A stretch of 64,000 nt of DNA from Viola odorata (lineage: Eukaryota > Streptophyta > Magnoliopsida > Malpighiales > Violaceae): NCBI GenBank assembly GCA_963691705.1, contig OY829539.1, positions 23,234,407 to 23,298,406 of the forward strand, read 5' to 3'. This document shows positions 43,901-55,304 of the stretch, in pieces. Position 1 is the first letter of the stretch, and every line of letters begins with the position of its first letter. A program made the position numbers and the translations under genes. Under the pieces are notes generated by a model. That model did not search any database. It was not told the DNA's origin and was given only the letters and a program-made list of their open reading frames with translations.

Positions 43901-44286
43901 AAAAAGAAAAAGAGGAGTTGGACCTCCCATTTCCTGAAACCTACACTGACCTGTGGGTCATCCACATGGACGGTGCCAAAAATCAAGAGCTTGCCGGAGC
44001 TGGAATCTTCATGAGTGGGCCTCACGGCATTCATGTGCAATATGCCATCCGAATCCTGCAGCCGTTATCTAACAACACCGCAGAATACAAAGCGTTATTA
44101 GCTGGGCTCAGGATAGGAAAAAACTTCTCCATAAAAGGCATACATGATTCAGGGAGGTTGGGAGACCTGCGGTTGAAAATCTGTGGAGACTCCAAACTAA
44201 TAATAGACCAAGTCTTAGGACATTCTCAAGCTAGGGAGCCCATCATGGTGCAATACCTTGCCAAAGTAAAACGCGAGCTGATGTAA
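43901..44286 (+). pseudogene. Element D second (archaeal-type) RNase H
   Basis: Carries the catalytic set of a complete RNase H fold: WVIHMDGAKN (first Asp), SNNTAEYKALLAGL (Glu), ICGDSKLIIDQVLG (Asp). A second RNase H between the first one and integrase is a feature of the Tat lineage. The domain is intact up to a TAA at 44284-44286. Confidence 0.86.
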
Positions 44287-45714
44287 ATAAAGAAAAGCGA
44301 CATACAAGTCAGTTTTGATCACATTCCTCGAGAGGATAACACTGAAGCGGATAACCTTGCCAAACTCGTGGTAAACCTGGAAGCGTCCATACCTAAGGGG
44401 GTTTACTACCGAGAGATACCCGTACCTTCCTTTATGAAAGAATAGGATACGCTTTGCGTGGAAGAAATTGCAAATGACTGGAGAATTCCCGTCATAAAAT
44501 ACTTGAAACATGACGAGCTACCAGCAGATAATGCTGAGAAAAAGAAAGTACTACAGCAAGCGGCACGGTGCACGTACTATGACGGGGAACTAATGCGGAG
44601 ATGTTTCTCTCACCCAGCTGCCAGGTGCATAACGGAACAAGAGGGTCTTTATACCCTCCGCGAAATCCACGAAGGAATTTACGGCATGCATGCATCCGGT
44701 GGCACCCTGGCTGCGCAGGTCTCTAGATCGGGGTTCTATTGGCCTACTATCCGAAGAGACTACCATAATTACGTGCGAACTTACCGAAAGTGTCAAGAAT
44801 TCTCTAAGATTCCTCGACAACCCGCCACACGAATTTATGACATCATTGCTCCTTGTCCTTTTGCGAAATGGGGGGTTGATATCCTAGGACCGTTTCCAAA
44901 GGCGAGGTTTCAGCTAAAGTTTGTGGTCGTGGCGGTAGACTACTTCACTAAATGGGCGGAAGCTGAGGCGGTTGCCAACATCACGACTGAGAAAATCTGG
45001 CGTTTCTTCAAACATCAAGTTATCATGTGGTTCGGCGTACCCCGTGTGCTACTCAGCGATAACGGAACGCAGTTCACCAACCAAATCTTTAGAGACCAAT
45101 GCGTGGAGTTCAGAATTGAGCAGAGGTTCTCTTCCGTGGCTCATCCGCAAACCAATGGCTAGGCAGAGGTGACGAATCAGAGCATCCTTAACGGTGTTAA
45201 GAAGAACCTAGAAGGATCCAAAAATAAATGGGCAGAAGAGCTGTCATATGTGATGTGAGCATACCGCATGACCATGAAAACCAGCACGGGAGAAACACCA
45301 TTTGCACTGGCTTTCGGTACTGAGGTCGTCACGCCCGTAGAGATTGGTACTATGAGCCTATGAGTGGCCTACTTCAGAGAAGAGCTGAATGAGGAAAGGT
45401 TACGAGCTAACCTTGACGCGTTACCAGAATTTGAAGGGGAAGCTCTTCTGAAAATGTTACATTACAAACAAAAGATGGCGCGTTATCACAATAGGCGCGT
45501 CAAAGAATGGCTGCTGAAAGCAGGCGACCTGGTACTCAGAGACAAGCGAGCAACTGGTCAACGCTGGGGAAAGCTCAGCCCGAACTGGGAAGGGCCATAC
45601 CACGTTACCCGTATTGTCGGGAGGGGAGCGTATCATCTTGAGACACTCGATGGTACCCCCTTACCTAACTATTGGAATATTGCTCGTTTGAAATTATATC
45701 ATGCTAGACTTTGA
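44287..45714 (+). pseudogene. Element D integrase
   Basis: Zinc-binding region IHEGIYGMHASGGTLAAQVS and TYRKCQEFSK: the first Cys of the HHCC set is Tyr. The catalytic core shows VDILGPF, LLSDNGTQF and, after a TAG in place of an expected Gln codon at 45160-45162, AEVTNQ, so the D, D and E residues are all present. The C-terminal module LSPNWEGPYHVTRIVGRGAY and the end NIARLKLYHARL are typical of Tat. Further stops: 44443 TAG, 45256 TGA, 45361 TGA. The frame is not shifted over the whole 43386-45714 stretch. Confidence 0.88.
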
Positions 45715-45827
45715 TTTATCTCTGCACGTTTTACTAACGCCAGCCCTAACCTGTGCTAACGCTCGAATAGTGAGCTTTCTTGTGTTTTGCGGCTCTGTGT
45801 GTGTGCAGATGATGAAAAGGGATTGCC

Positions 45828-46330
45828 AGGAGTGAAAAGTCCTATCCTTGTGATGGTCGGTCTTCATCAGACGGCTCACTAAGTGAGGGCACGCCGTAGC
45901 ACACCTAATATTTAGTGTTGGGAGTGAAAAATCCTATCCTTGTGGTAGCCACGTGTGGGCCATAAGACGAGGCACGTCCCGACGCCCCCGAGGGTGAAAA
46001 GTCCTTTCCTTTTGGTAAACCGTGCTAATATAGGCGGCCCACTAAGATGAGGCACGCCCCGGTATCCCTAGGGGTGGAAAATCCAATCCTTATACCGACT
46101 GTTCTCGTGAAGACGACTCATTAAGGAAAGGCATGCTCCAGGGAAATAGTAAGTCCATCTTGGAAGTGAAAATCCTATCCTTGTGACCGGGCTAATATAG
46201 ACGGCTCATTAAGTGAGGGCACAATTCCGGGATGCGAGGACAACACCCGAAAGTGAAAAGCCCTAACCTTGTGACGGCCTGTCTTGATCAGACGGCTCAC
46301 TAAGAAGAGGCACTTTCCGGACCGATCGTG
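45828..46330 (+). repeat. Degenerate tandem repeat after pol of element D, about 90 bp units
   Basis: Six units, each with GTGAAAAGTCCTATCCTTGT, then GACGGCTCACTAAGTGAGGG and CACGCCCCGG-like sequence, 75-110 bases apart. Copies are diverged but the order of motifs is kept. Confidence 0.8.
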
Positions 46331-47000
46331 GTAATGTGGAAACGCGAAGAATCATGAAATCCCAGCAAGTAACCAGATGCGGAATCCCTGGTGAAGTGGG
46401 CTGGTTAAGATAGCGATATCGAACGACACCGACACCCTAAAATGGCAGCGGATTGGCTCCTATAGGTAATTAGTGTCCGTTATCGCATATCTCTTACTAA
46501 TAAACATTAATTGAGATTGTACAGGATATTTCTAACTAACAGAGATATCAATGCTCGAGATGACGACAGAGTTGTGCGACCCATCAACGAGATTAACGTG
46601 AGGCCAATCGCACTGATTTCTATATGATTTGAGGAATAGGGCCTAAAGACCCTACTCGTTATCTCTTTTGATCGCGAGAATGATACTTCTTTTCTGTGGA
46701 ATATCATTTCAACGATACTTTTTTTTCTGTGGAATATCATTTCTGATGATGCCGAGCAGCGGTTAAGATAAACCTGGCGAAACCCGTCAGCATAATCAGG
46801 ATGATAATGACGCGATGGCCGTGCGAAGTAAAACTCGAAGGAAAAGAAGTACAGAAAAGGAAATCAACAACAAAGGAATTCAGTATCATAGGTGTGTTAC
46901 TATTTAAGGCACCCACAAAGGGTCGCAAAAGTACACAAAAAAGATGGACAAAAAGAGGATGACGCTTAATCCTCACAAAAAGATGGCGACAATGCCCTAT
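46331..47000 (+). other. Region between repeat and antisense gene in element D
   Basis: No gene seen. A 27-base direct duplication containing TTTTCTGTGGAATATCATTT occurs at about 46690 and 46721. Confidence 0.55.
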
Positions 47001-49413
47001 CTACGACTGATTCCCCGCGCTCTCTTGCCCCTGGTAGCCATTTGACCTGGCTAAGCGGAAGCCATCATCATTGAGATCAGTAGAATTCAACAAAAAGGCG
47101 TCAGAAATGGCGTCACCTTTATAAAATTCCTCTCCATGAACCTCCACGAAACAGTCAGCCATGATGGCAGCCGTCCTCTCGACATACCACTGACACTTGA
47201 CTATCGTCTCTCTCTCAAGTGCCGCCTTCTCTTCTGCCAAGGCGGCCCTCCCTTCCGCCAGAGCCGCTTTCTCTCCCTCAAGAGCGATACTCTTCAACTT
47301 TTCAGCTGACAGAGCGACATTAGAATCGGCCAACCATTGTTTTGACTCTCTTGCCTCCTCTTTGGCCACTTCCATGGCCCTTATGCATTCTTGTCGCTCT
47401 TCCAGCAACCTCTGCTTCTCTTCCTGCTCCTTTGAAAGTTTGTCCGCAGAAGCGGCATGGGCAGCCGTCTTTTGTGACATGCGCTCTGTATAATGATGAA
47501 ACAGGATAAGATCAATAAAGAGAGTTGAACGCAGTAAGTCAGCTTGCTCTCTATCCGCCTCAGCAGCAAAAGTGCTTTGTTCTTCGGAAGATGTTAGCAT
47601 ATGAGCGGCTAGGAATGAAGTAGTGATAGCAGAGTTATCGCCCCCGATTGCCGCGATTCCTGAACTACGCAGCGTAGTAAGGTCCAGTTGATGGGTAACA
47701 GGCCCGGCAGCGTTAACTAAACTTATATCGGCCATGAGACTAGACACAATCGCTCCCTCCCCGAAGTGCTTAAGCGCTGATGCTTCAGAAGGTACAAAGA
47801 CCGCGGCATGGGGGGAAAGAGGCTGGTTAGTGGAGGATTCCCCTTGAAGCCCGAAAGGGTCATGAGGTTGATAGGAGGAGAAGCATGATAAGTCATCATT
47901 ATAATCCAAGTTGGAAGAAAAAATGAGGAACCTCCGAGCCAAACGAGGGTGGAGAAGTCTCGAAAGGCCCAGGAACGCCCATGTTCCCAAAAATGTTAAC
48001 GGCCTGGTTCTAGGGAGGTGGTGAAGAGTCAAGGGCGGTTTGATGCTTTTCCCCGACATCAACTTGACTCGACGACAGGATTGTGCCTTCTCCATCAGGA
48101 CTCTGCCTCTTCCTTGATTGATTCAGTACATGCCTCAAATCCATATTGCCCGACGGTACCGTATGGGTAGAAGCGGCAGAAGTATCCTATGAAGAAAAAT
48201 AATCACCAGACATGAAAAACAAGAGAAAATGCAGGAAGGCATTGAAGAGAAGTACAAAAGATATCGTGGAACATTTACAGCTACCGTTTCAGCGATAGGT
48301 GCTTCTGAAGAGGCTACCCATCTGAAGAAGGCGTGAGGGTAGCAACGCTCCTTGTCTTCCTTTTCTTTTTTCCCTTTGGGGAAGCCTTAGAAGCGGCTGG
48401 CTGAACAGGAAGAGCAGTAACTGATATGACAGGAATACCAACAGGTATGGTCGTGGTTTCCTCGCCAACCAGAGTAGAAGATCCCTGAGGAGGAATCGAA
48501 ATAGTAATAGGCGAACAACTGAAGTGGTGGTGGTATCGACAGCTACAACCGTTCGCTTAGCCTCCTTTCTCTGTTGAAGCCTTTTTAAGCGCCTCCTAAC
48601 GCTCTTAGGAATGCACTTGGGATCAGTTGCTACAAAAGTACAAGATAACGTTAGCGTTAGTATCAATGGCGAAAATCAAAAAATGGCGCGATACTCACGT
48701 TTAACGTAGGATCGGATATCGGCCCCGCGGGCCAGAACGCGGGTGTTAACGCTGATTTCTAGTTTGAGCAACTTGTCAAACCAGTTTTGCTCTGTCTTGT
48801 TAAGAGCCTCCCGACACCAAGCACTGTCCTTGACGTCTTGGTTGAAACCAGACCACCACCATAGGTCCAGAAGCTCAGGAGTTTCAATAACAAAAAATTA
48901 TTCTTTCCACCCATCAATGGAAGACTCTAGATGAAGGAGTTTCCAGGTGAAGTTCTTAAGGGAATCATCGGCATAACAGGGTGATATTGCTATCACACCC
49001 CGAGGGTTGTACATTCAAAACAAATATTTGAGTAATGCAAGGGAAGGAGAGGTGATTCCCTTGTACTTACAGAGTTCTAAAAATGCATAAACACCGCAGT
49101 ATGCATTTGGAGCTGACTGAACGGGGCTCAGATCAAGAGAAGTGAGCAACGTTTGGATAAAAGAGTCAACAGGAAACTGGAAACCGTAGCAAAACATCTG
49201 GGCATACAAGATTCTACGTTTGCCGGTCAGAACGTTGTTCAGGCGTAAAGAATCAGGGGCAACAGAAACCTTGAAACCCTTGGGGATGTTGGCATGATGA
49301 TCGGTTAAATGCTTATGGAGGATGGCCGGAGAAGTAATAGTACTGGTTGTATTATCTATTTTCTCCTCATCGACCGATTTAGACCCAGAAGCACGAGTTT
49401 TACTTTTACCCAT
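47001..49413 (-). pseudogene. Antisense extra gene of element D, gypsy-type transposon domain plus coiled coil, intron-like gaps
   Basis: Starts MGKSKTRASGSK at 49413 on the strand opposite to gag-pol. Residues about 30-130 (HLTDHHANIPKGFKVS, QFPVDSFIQTLLTSLDLSP, APNAYCGVYAFLELCKYKGI) resemble the plant domain called putative gypsy-type transposon (PF04195, from memory). Stops at 49017-49015 and near 48900 lie in an otherwise continuing frame. A possible intron runs 48698-48630 (GTGAGT...TTTTGTAG), a second 48278-48187 (GTAAAT...TTCATAG). After a frameshift the C-terminal part (47950-47001) has a long heptad-rich coiled coil (EGEKAALAEGRAALAEEKAA) and ends YQGQESAGNQS. Extra ORFs, often antisense, are described for Tat elements; their role is unknown. 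Confidence 0.75.
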
Positions 49414-49980
49414 GGCGGAAAAAGAAAACAAAAAGAGGAAGAATACAACAAAGGGGAATAAAGAAATACCTTTCTAAGAAGGAAACTGAAGCACCCAGAG
49501 GATGAATAGCAGAAATGCAAGACGATTCAAGAGGATACGGAGAAAGCGGATTATCGAAAGTGGAAAAAAGAAACAAGTGTTCGGTTTTATAACCCTAAGA
49601 GGCCAAGTGAAACGACCGCTGTAACAGTCATTGCGCGTGTGATAGGCGTGAGCGTCTTGGCGAACAGACACGTGTCTCTAAACCATCCTGATCCCTCGCT
49701 CACATTAATGAGGGGATCCTGAGCATTAAATGCTCCGAAAAGCAAAATCACTTTCTCGAAAAGAAGATAGGCATGATGACATAACAGTCAAGATAACACG
49801 ACTTAGCGGTAGCCGAGTTATCATCTGGCAAGATAACGCCAAGAAGCAAATTAATCGTATTCGGAGCGGAATGACAATCATTATTACGCTAGCATTATCA
49901 AAGGCGTAATCAACTATCTTGGTAGGATCGAAAGCCCCGCTACGGTAGTAGTTTGGGAATCCGGCGGCAAAGGCTCGTAT
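49414..49980 (-). other. Upstream region of the antisense gene
   Basis: No ORF. It contains the antisense TATA-like box at 49591-49585 and then element D 3' sequence up to the Athila-F LTR. Confidence 0.5.
49585..49591 (-). promoter_or_regulatory. TATA-like box upstream of the antisense gene
   Basis: Minus-strand TATAAAA in GGGTTATAAAACCGA, about 172 bases upstream of the ATG at 49413. The spacing fits a plant promoter with a short leader. Confidence 0.5.
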
Positions 49981-51511
49981 TGTGATATGCGTGTGTTTTC
50001 TAGGTATTTTCTCTCTAATTTTGTATATTTTCCCCTCCTTGATGCTACTAACTTGCTCTATTTTCAATAATTTTTGCCATATCCAGCCCTGGACGAGAAA
50101 AAGACAGAAAGCACACGTTTTGGGATGGAATTGAGCAGCTTTGGAAGTCTCCCAGTCTTCGTCGCGGCCTAGACGTATTTCCTCAGTTGAGCCCTAGATG
50201 CGCACATTCGTGTCCAGCCCTGGACTATTTGTGAAGCCGAAAAGTGCTGCGTCTTGCCCTCGAATTGAGCCGCACGTGCTTGCAATCCATCTTGGAGCGC
50301 ACGAAGAGAGACGCCAGCAAGATTCCTCTCTGATCCCTTTTGAGCGTCCTAGGAATATTCTTCCTAGGACATGCTCCAGCCCAGCTGTCCCTTTCCTCCC
50401 ATTTTGTCTTCTTCCCTTAGCTGGATTTGTCCTCTAGTTAGCTTAGGGTTGTATATAAACAGTAACTTTAGGATTTTTAAGGTAAGCAACATTGGTAGGA
50501 GGCAGAAATCAGCATACTTTCTATTTTTCAGTCTTCTTTGGGATTTGTTCCTCCATCTTCAAGTTGTAGCCGCCGGCCAGCCTTACTCTTTAACCGGATC
50601 TTTTCAGCTCCGGCTGGTATTTAATAGTTTTCTTCCCATTTTCTTGTTTTCCTTTTATGCTTGCTATTGAATTTATTTATATTTATGTTACTATGAGTAT
50701 GAGTAGCTAGATCTTTTTGTCTTAGCAAAGGTTTTTCCAAGGGTTGCAAGGGTAGTTGTGAAGCCTTAATGTTCTTCATAAACTCTTATGCGTGTATTTA
50801 ATCTCTTGCCATTTTACTGTCATATTGCACTGGATCTATAGAAGCCTGATCAACTACTGTATTTTCCTTTGTAATTACTGCCATTTCTTTAGAATCAGTA
50901 GGCACCTAGCCCGGAGTCATCAGGTTGCTGGTCCAATCCGGCTAGGGTTGGAGGTTAACTAGGGTGGATCTGACAACGTCTTGCCCTAGACGTGTCTTCC
51001 TCCACTTCATGGGCATCTGGATCTCCCCATAAACGAACCTTGGGGAAGGACGGAGTGTCAAGGTCTCTCCCATAAGCGTACCTTGGGCGAGACTTCTCTT
51101 ACGAAGGTAGACAGGAGGCCTAAGCGTATCTGGCCTCTATAGCACGTCTGCACCGTGAGAGCAGAATATCCTTGAGCTGATGACCAACTAGGCCTAGACG
51201 CAACCCGCGGAATCACTTTGCTAAGACTCTTTCCTATTATCTGATTTACCCCTCTTGTGATACTGTTTTATTGCCTTTAGATAATTTTTACTTTATTTAG
51301 TTCACTTGTTAGCTTTAGTATCCAAATCTCGCTGGTTAATTTCATTAGCCAGCCCAACCCCCCCCCCCAGTGTTACTTGTTACTGTTTAGACCTGGACAT
51401 AGACTATGAACAGAATATTACCATTAATCCTTGTGGTTTGACTCTGATTTGCCCTATACACATTTATTGTGCATTTTGCTAGCAGAAAATATTACTTTTG
51501 AGTGACGATCA
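49981..51511 (+). repeat. 5' LTR of Athila-F (about 1.5 kb)
   Basis: The end GAGTGACGATCA is fixed by the primer site. The start at TGTGATATGCGTGTG is placed by alignment to the start of the solo LTR (shared CTTGATGCTACT about 50 bases in) and is approximate. TATATAAA is at 50453-50460. Shares AAGCGTACCTTGG, CTCCGGCTGGT and AGACGTGTCTT-type blocks with the solo LTR. A run of about ten C is at 51359-51368. Confidence 0.78.
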
Positions 51512-51516
51512 AAATT

Positions 51517-51534
51517 TGGTGCCGTTGCCGGGGA
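51517..51534 (+). other. Primer-binding site of Athila-F, tRNA-Asp type
   Basis: TGGTGCCGTTGCCGGGGA, five bases after the LTR end. One base differs from TGGCGCCGTTGCCGGGGA. Confidence 0.87.
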
Positions 51535-51565
51535 TTGACGGTTCTAATATTTTGTTTTTCCTTGT

Positions 51566-54328
51566 ATGACCAGGAGATCTGCGTTAGATCTACTGCCTTA
51601 CGATCCAGAGCTCACTAGGACAGAAAGAGAACTCCGAAGGCAAGCCAGAGGATTATCCCTTCTCCGGAGTAGAGTTCCTGTCCCTCTTCTAGACAGAGAC
51701 CTTTCAGATCTTGATACTCTTCAAAGCCTGTTTCAGGAAGAAATTGCATCTTTACATCGAGCCCTCGACAGCGTTGAGTATACCCAGCCCCCGACACCTG
51801 AAATGGAAGATCCACCACCACCTCCGCCTGGAGGAAATGAGGACGTAGTTCCTCCTATTGCTCAGACCATCGATGATCTTAATGCCGCCCCAGAAGCGCC
51901 CAGCAGCTGCATCGATTGGCCTGAAGTACCTCACGACTGGACACTCAAGTCCGCTGTCATGCACCATCTCCCCATTTTCTGAGGTGCTACCAAGGAAAAT
52001 CCTCATCGCCATCTTCAACAGCTCCATTCTATTTGCGAGGCAATGAAACCTACGAACGTCAGTATCGAGCAGGCCAAGCTCCGAGCTTTTATGTGGTCAC
52101 TCAAAGATTCAGCCCTCGACTGGTTTTATGATCTCCCTCCACGTTCGATTCACTCATGGGCTGAGATGACAAAAGCTTTCACGGATAAGTACTACCCCGC
52201 ATCCAGGGCGATGGTGACAGTCAAGCAACTTGTATCTATTCTTCAGAAAGAAGACGAGACCCTTGACCAGTACTATGAACGCTTCAAGCGTATGCAAGCC
52301 TTGTGTCCCTCTCATAACCTGACCGAGCACGGTCTTATTCAGTACTTCACCGAAGGACTGAGACCCCATGATAAAGCCTTATTACATGCAGCCACTAATG
52401 GATCCCTTAGTGCTCTCACTCTAGCTGCCGCCAAGGCCATAATTGAGCTCATGGCAAAAAATGCCATTCTATTAGAAGGGGCAAGTAGCGACCAGAGTGC
52501 TCAAGTAGCTGCTATGCAAGGGTAACTGACTTCTATCCAGGGCATGCTACATACCATGACGTCTCAACAACCGATCCAGGTCAAGGCATGCCAAATTTGC
52601 AATTACACGGATCACCCCATGGATGCTTGTCCTCATATCCCGAACGAGATCCAAGTGAATGCCGCTGGGTATTACAATTCACCCCCTGGCCAGAACTACA
52701 ACCAGGGATGGAAATAACCAAGCCCAGGGTGGGTACCTAGCCCTCAACAGCCAAACTCTAATCAACAGTAACATCCTTATGGAAACCACCCCCCTCCTCC
52801 CAACATGCAGTACTTTAAACCTCGACCACTGTACCCTAACCAGTAATACCAACCCTCACCACAAATAAATCAACCTTTCCCTTCACCTCCACCACCCGAA
52901 GATTGCACTAAATACAAAGACATCATCACGGAAATGCAAAAGCAGATGGGTACCATGGCAGCCAAAATGAAAGAATTAAAGAACAGAGGTAGGCTCCCTG
53001 GACAAACCGAAGCAAACCTGAAGCACGAGGCTTGCGCTGTCACTCTCCGCAGTGGGCGCAAATTGCCATCCAGAGTTAGTCCAGATCTCGACGCCGAACA
53101 AATAGTCGAGCCCGGGATTAAGCCAAGAAAAAATGAGATGATTCCAGATGTCATGATTGACAGAATACGATCTCCTAGAGGTTCTCCAAGGAATGACAAG
53201 AAGCCCCCAGAATTCACTCAAGAATATATTCATACGATCATTGAGCCTCTATTTCCCCAACGGTTGGTCAAATCGAAAAAGGAGAAGGATGACCGAGAGA
53301 TATTTCATATGTTCAGTAAGGTTCTTGTCAATATCCCTTTGATTCAAGCAATCAAAAATGTGCCCCGTTATGCCAAGTTCCTCAAAACTCTTTGCACCAA
53401 CAAATGTCATTTGGCCGGGGTTAACAAGATAAGTGTGGGACCAAATGCTACCGCCCATATCCAACAGAAATTGCCTCCGAAATGTAAAGATCAGGGTATG
53501 TTTGTTATTCCATGTAAGATTGGATCGATCGAACTTGGAAAAGCTATGTGCGATCTAGGCGCCGGCATAAACGTTATGCCTTTGACAGTTTATAACAGTC
53601 TAGGCCTGGGTCCATTGAAGGAAACCCGCCTTGTTATCCAGTTGGCCGACCGATCCATTGTCTGCCCTGAAGGTATTCTAGAAGATGTCCTCGTGCAAGT
53701 AGGAGATTTTCTATACCCTGCTGATTTTTATGTTATTGCCATGGCTGAATGAGAATCAACCAAGCCTTCGAATATTCTCCTTGGACGCCCGTTTCTCCCC
53801 ACAGCGCATGCCAAGATTGATGTTCATGATGCATCGATTACTCTCGAATTTGATGGTGAGATTATCAAATTTAATATGATTGAAGTTATGTGACATCCTA
53901 CTGATTTTGCCAGCGTTAACTTCGTCGATGTTATTGACTCCTGTATTGAGGATGTTTCCGATCCAGCCCTGGACAACCCCCTCCAACTTGCCCTCGAGAA
54001 AAGTATTACTTCGGAAGCACTCGAAGGGATTGCCATCGCGCAAGTTACCACTCCAGAACTTCATTCTGTGGTCGCATCTCTTGATGCTCTACCTATTGAT
54101 CATTCGACATCTCCAGCCCTCGCTCCCTATAGTGCTGAGCATGTCAAGCTTCCTTCTTCTATCATTCAAGCTCCCGCTCTGGACTTGAAAGAACTACCTT
54201 CACACCTGAAGTATGCCTATCTTGGTGACAACAAGACCCTTCCAGTGATTGTCTCGAACGAATTAAGTGAGAAGGAAGAAACAGAATTGATCGATCTATT
54301 GAAAGAATACAAGCAAGCTATCGGCTGG
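51566..54328 (+). pseudogene. Athila-F gag and protease
   Basis: Starts MTRRSALDLLPYDPELTR, the Athila gag start. Capsid blocks: LRAFMWSLKDSALDWFYDLP, WAEMTKAFTDKYYPASRAM, DQYYERFKRMQALCPSH. Knuckle CQICNYTDHPMDAC at about 52590. Then IPLIQAIKNVPRYAKFLKTL and the protease CDLGAGINVMPL (about 53550), followed by LPSHLKYAYLGDNKTLPVIV and KEYKQAIGW, the RT entry, where element G is inserted. Seven stops (first 51980-51982, 52523-52525; later ones near 52716, 52768, 52845, 53750, 53891) and no frameshift. DLGAG replaces the usual DLGAS. Confidence 0.9.
54324..54328 (+). repeat. Target-site duplication of element G (left copy)
   Basis: GCTGG at 54324-54328 versus ACTGG at 62442-62446: four of five bases agree. 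Athila-F reading frame is the same on both sides. Confidence 0.8.
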
Positions 54329-54517
54329 TGATATGATCCCGGACCCTTCCAACACCCTTATCGACACTCAAGATGTGTACCCTCAATGTCCGATCACACG
54401 AAGCAAGGCAAGAGGTTTGTCCTTATGGTTGGAAGGCAAAATGAGAGAGAACGGATCCACCCAAGTCAAGGAAAAGCCGGCCTATGTGATTTTCCATCGA
54501 ACCAAAGAAGATGCATG

Positions 54518-54786
54518 ACCGTGATCACGGTTCGTCCTAACCGTGAATCACGCCTGGAGAATTTTGGGTAACGTGATCACGGTTAGGCCTAACCGTGAAT
54601 CACACTATCTTCTGATGTGGGAGTTGATCCTTGGGTGCCTTACCGTGATCACGGTTCGTTCTAACCGTGAATCACGGTAGGAGTTGTGTGGAGCGTGATT
54701 CACGTTAAGGATTAGCAGTGATCACGCTAATGAGTTTTTGGCTAACGTGATCACGGTTCGTCCTAACCGTGAATCATGTTAGCGTC
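54518..54786. repeat. Array of palindromic units in the G LTR
   Basis: Five units of about 36 bases, each with CCGTGATCACGGTT, a six-base loop (CGTCCT, AGGCCT or CGTTCT) and AACCGTGAATCACG. The two arms pair with one mismatch or bulge, so each unit can fold into a long hairpin. ACCGTGATCACGGT is itself a perfect palindrome. The same array is at 61673-61940 in the 3' LTR. Confidence 0.9.
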
Positions 54787-54812
54787 GGATTTGTTACCTT
54801 TTTGCTTACTTG

Positions 54813-54820
54813 TATAAATA
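54813..54820 (+). promoter_or_regulatory. TATA box of the element G 5' LTR
   Basis: TATAAATA in CTTGTATAAATAGCTC, directly after the palindrome array. The 3' LTR copy is at 61970-61977. Confidence 0.7.
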
Positions 54821-55286
54821 GCTCTTGTTTCATTTTCTTAGTCTGTTTTTTTGACTTGAGTGATATTTGATAAGTTGAGAGCACTCCTTAAACTTATCAC
54901 CTAGGTCTTTAAACTCTTCAATCCTTCTTGGAGAAAGATCGCTTGAGTAGAGAACACTCCTCCCGATCTTCCTCCGGGAAACCTTTGTAATCGAATTTGT
55001 AACAAGTTTGGGTGACTCAAATATATTTGAAGCTTTGTTTGCGGGATTGGTTTGAGCTTGACAAGTGGTGCATTTGTTCATTACTTCCGTTTTGTCCATC
55101 TAACAACATTCAACACTCCGGTACTTTGTTTCTTCCTTTCTACTCTATATTTCCGCTGCAAATCCGTGTCTTTGTGTGTGAACTTCATGTCTTTCTTTCA
55201 AGTCTTGTTGATAACTCCATCGGCTAGATCCTCCTCAGGCTCCATATATCATTCGGCTTACTTACACTAGGCCGGATTATATCAAG

Positions 55287-55304
55287 TGGTAGCGGAGCTT
55301 TTGG
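55287..55304 (+). other. Primer-binding site of element G
   Basis: TGGTAGCGGAGCTTTTGG, two bases after the LTR; identical to that of element E. Confidence 0.75.

Larger units (their letters stand above)
33605..49980 (+). mobile_element. Element D: Tat/Retand-like Ty3/gypsy retrotransposon, host of E and Athila-F
   Basis: Plus-strand order: 5' LTR, primer site, gag (interrupted by element E at 35572-42097), protease, RT with deleted core, RNase H, a second (archaeal-type) RNase H, integrase, a tandem repeat, and an antisense gene (49413-47001). The second RNase H and antisense extra ORF are features described for the Tat lineage. It is cut on the right by Athila-F at 49981, so its 3' LTR is outside the window. 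Seven pol stops look like C-to-T changes. Confidence 0.85.
54329..55284 (+). repeat. 5' LTR of element G (956 bp)
   Basis: Starts TGATATGATCCCGGACCC, ends GGCCGGATTATATCA. It contains five hairpin-forming units at 54518-54786 and a TATA box at 54813-54820. The first 190 bases copy the C-terminal codons of gag-pol. Confidence 0.95.

Noticed and set aside
47197..47493. Plus-strand Ala/Ser-rich frame of 98 codons
   Set aside because: Mirror of the antisense coiled coil of element D.
54333..54571. Short ORFs at the start of the G 5' LTR
   Set aside because: They are the LTR copy of the gag-pol C-terminus, not separate genes.
54830..55270. Frames of 71-89 codons in the G LTR on both strands
   Set aside because: Present in both LTRs but without any family resemblance; LTR downstream of TATA is the transcribed leader.
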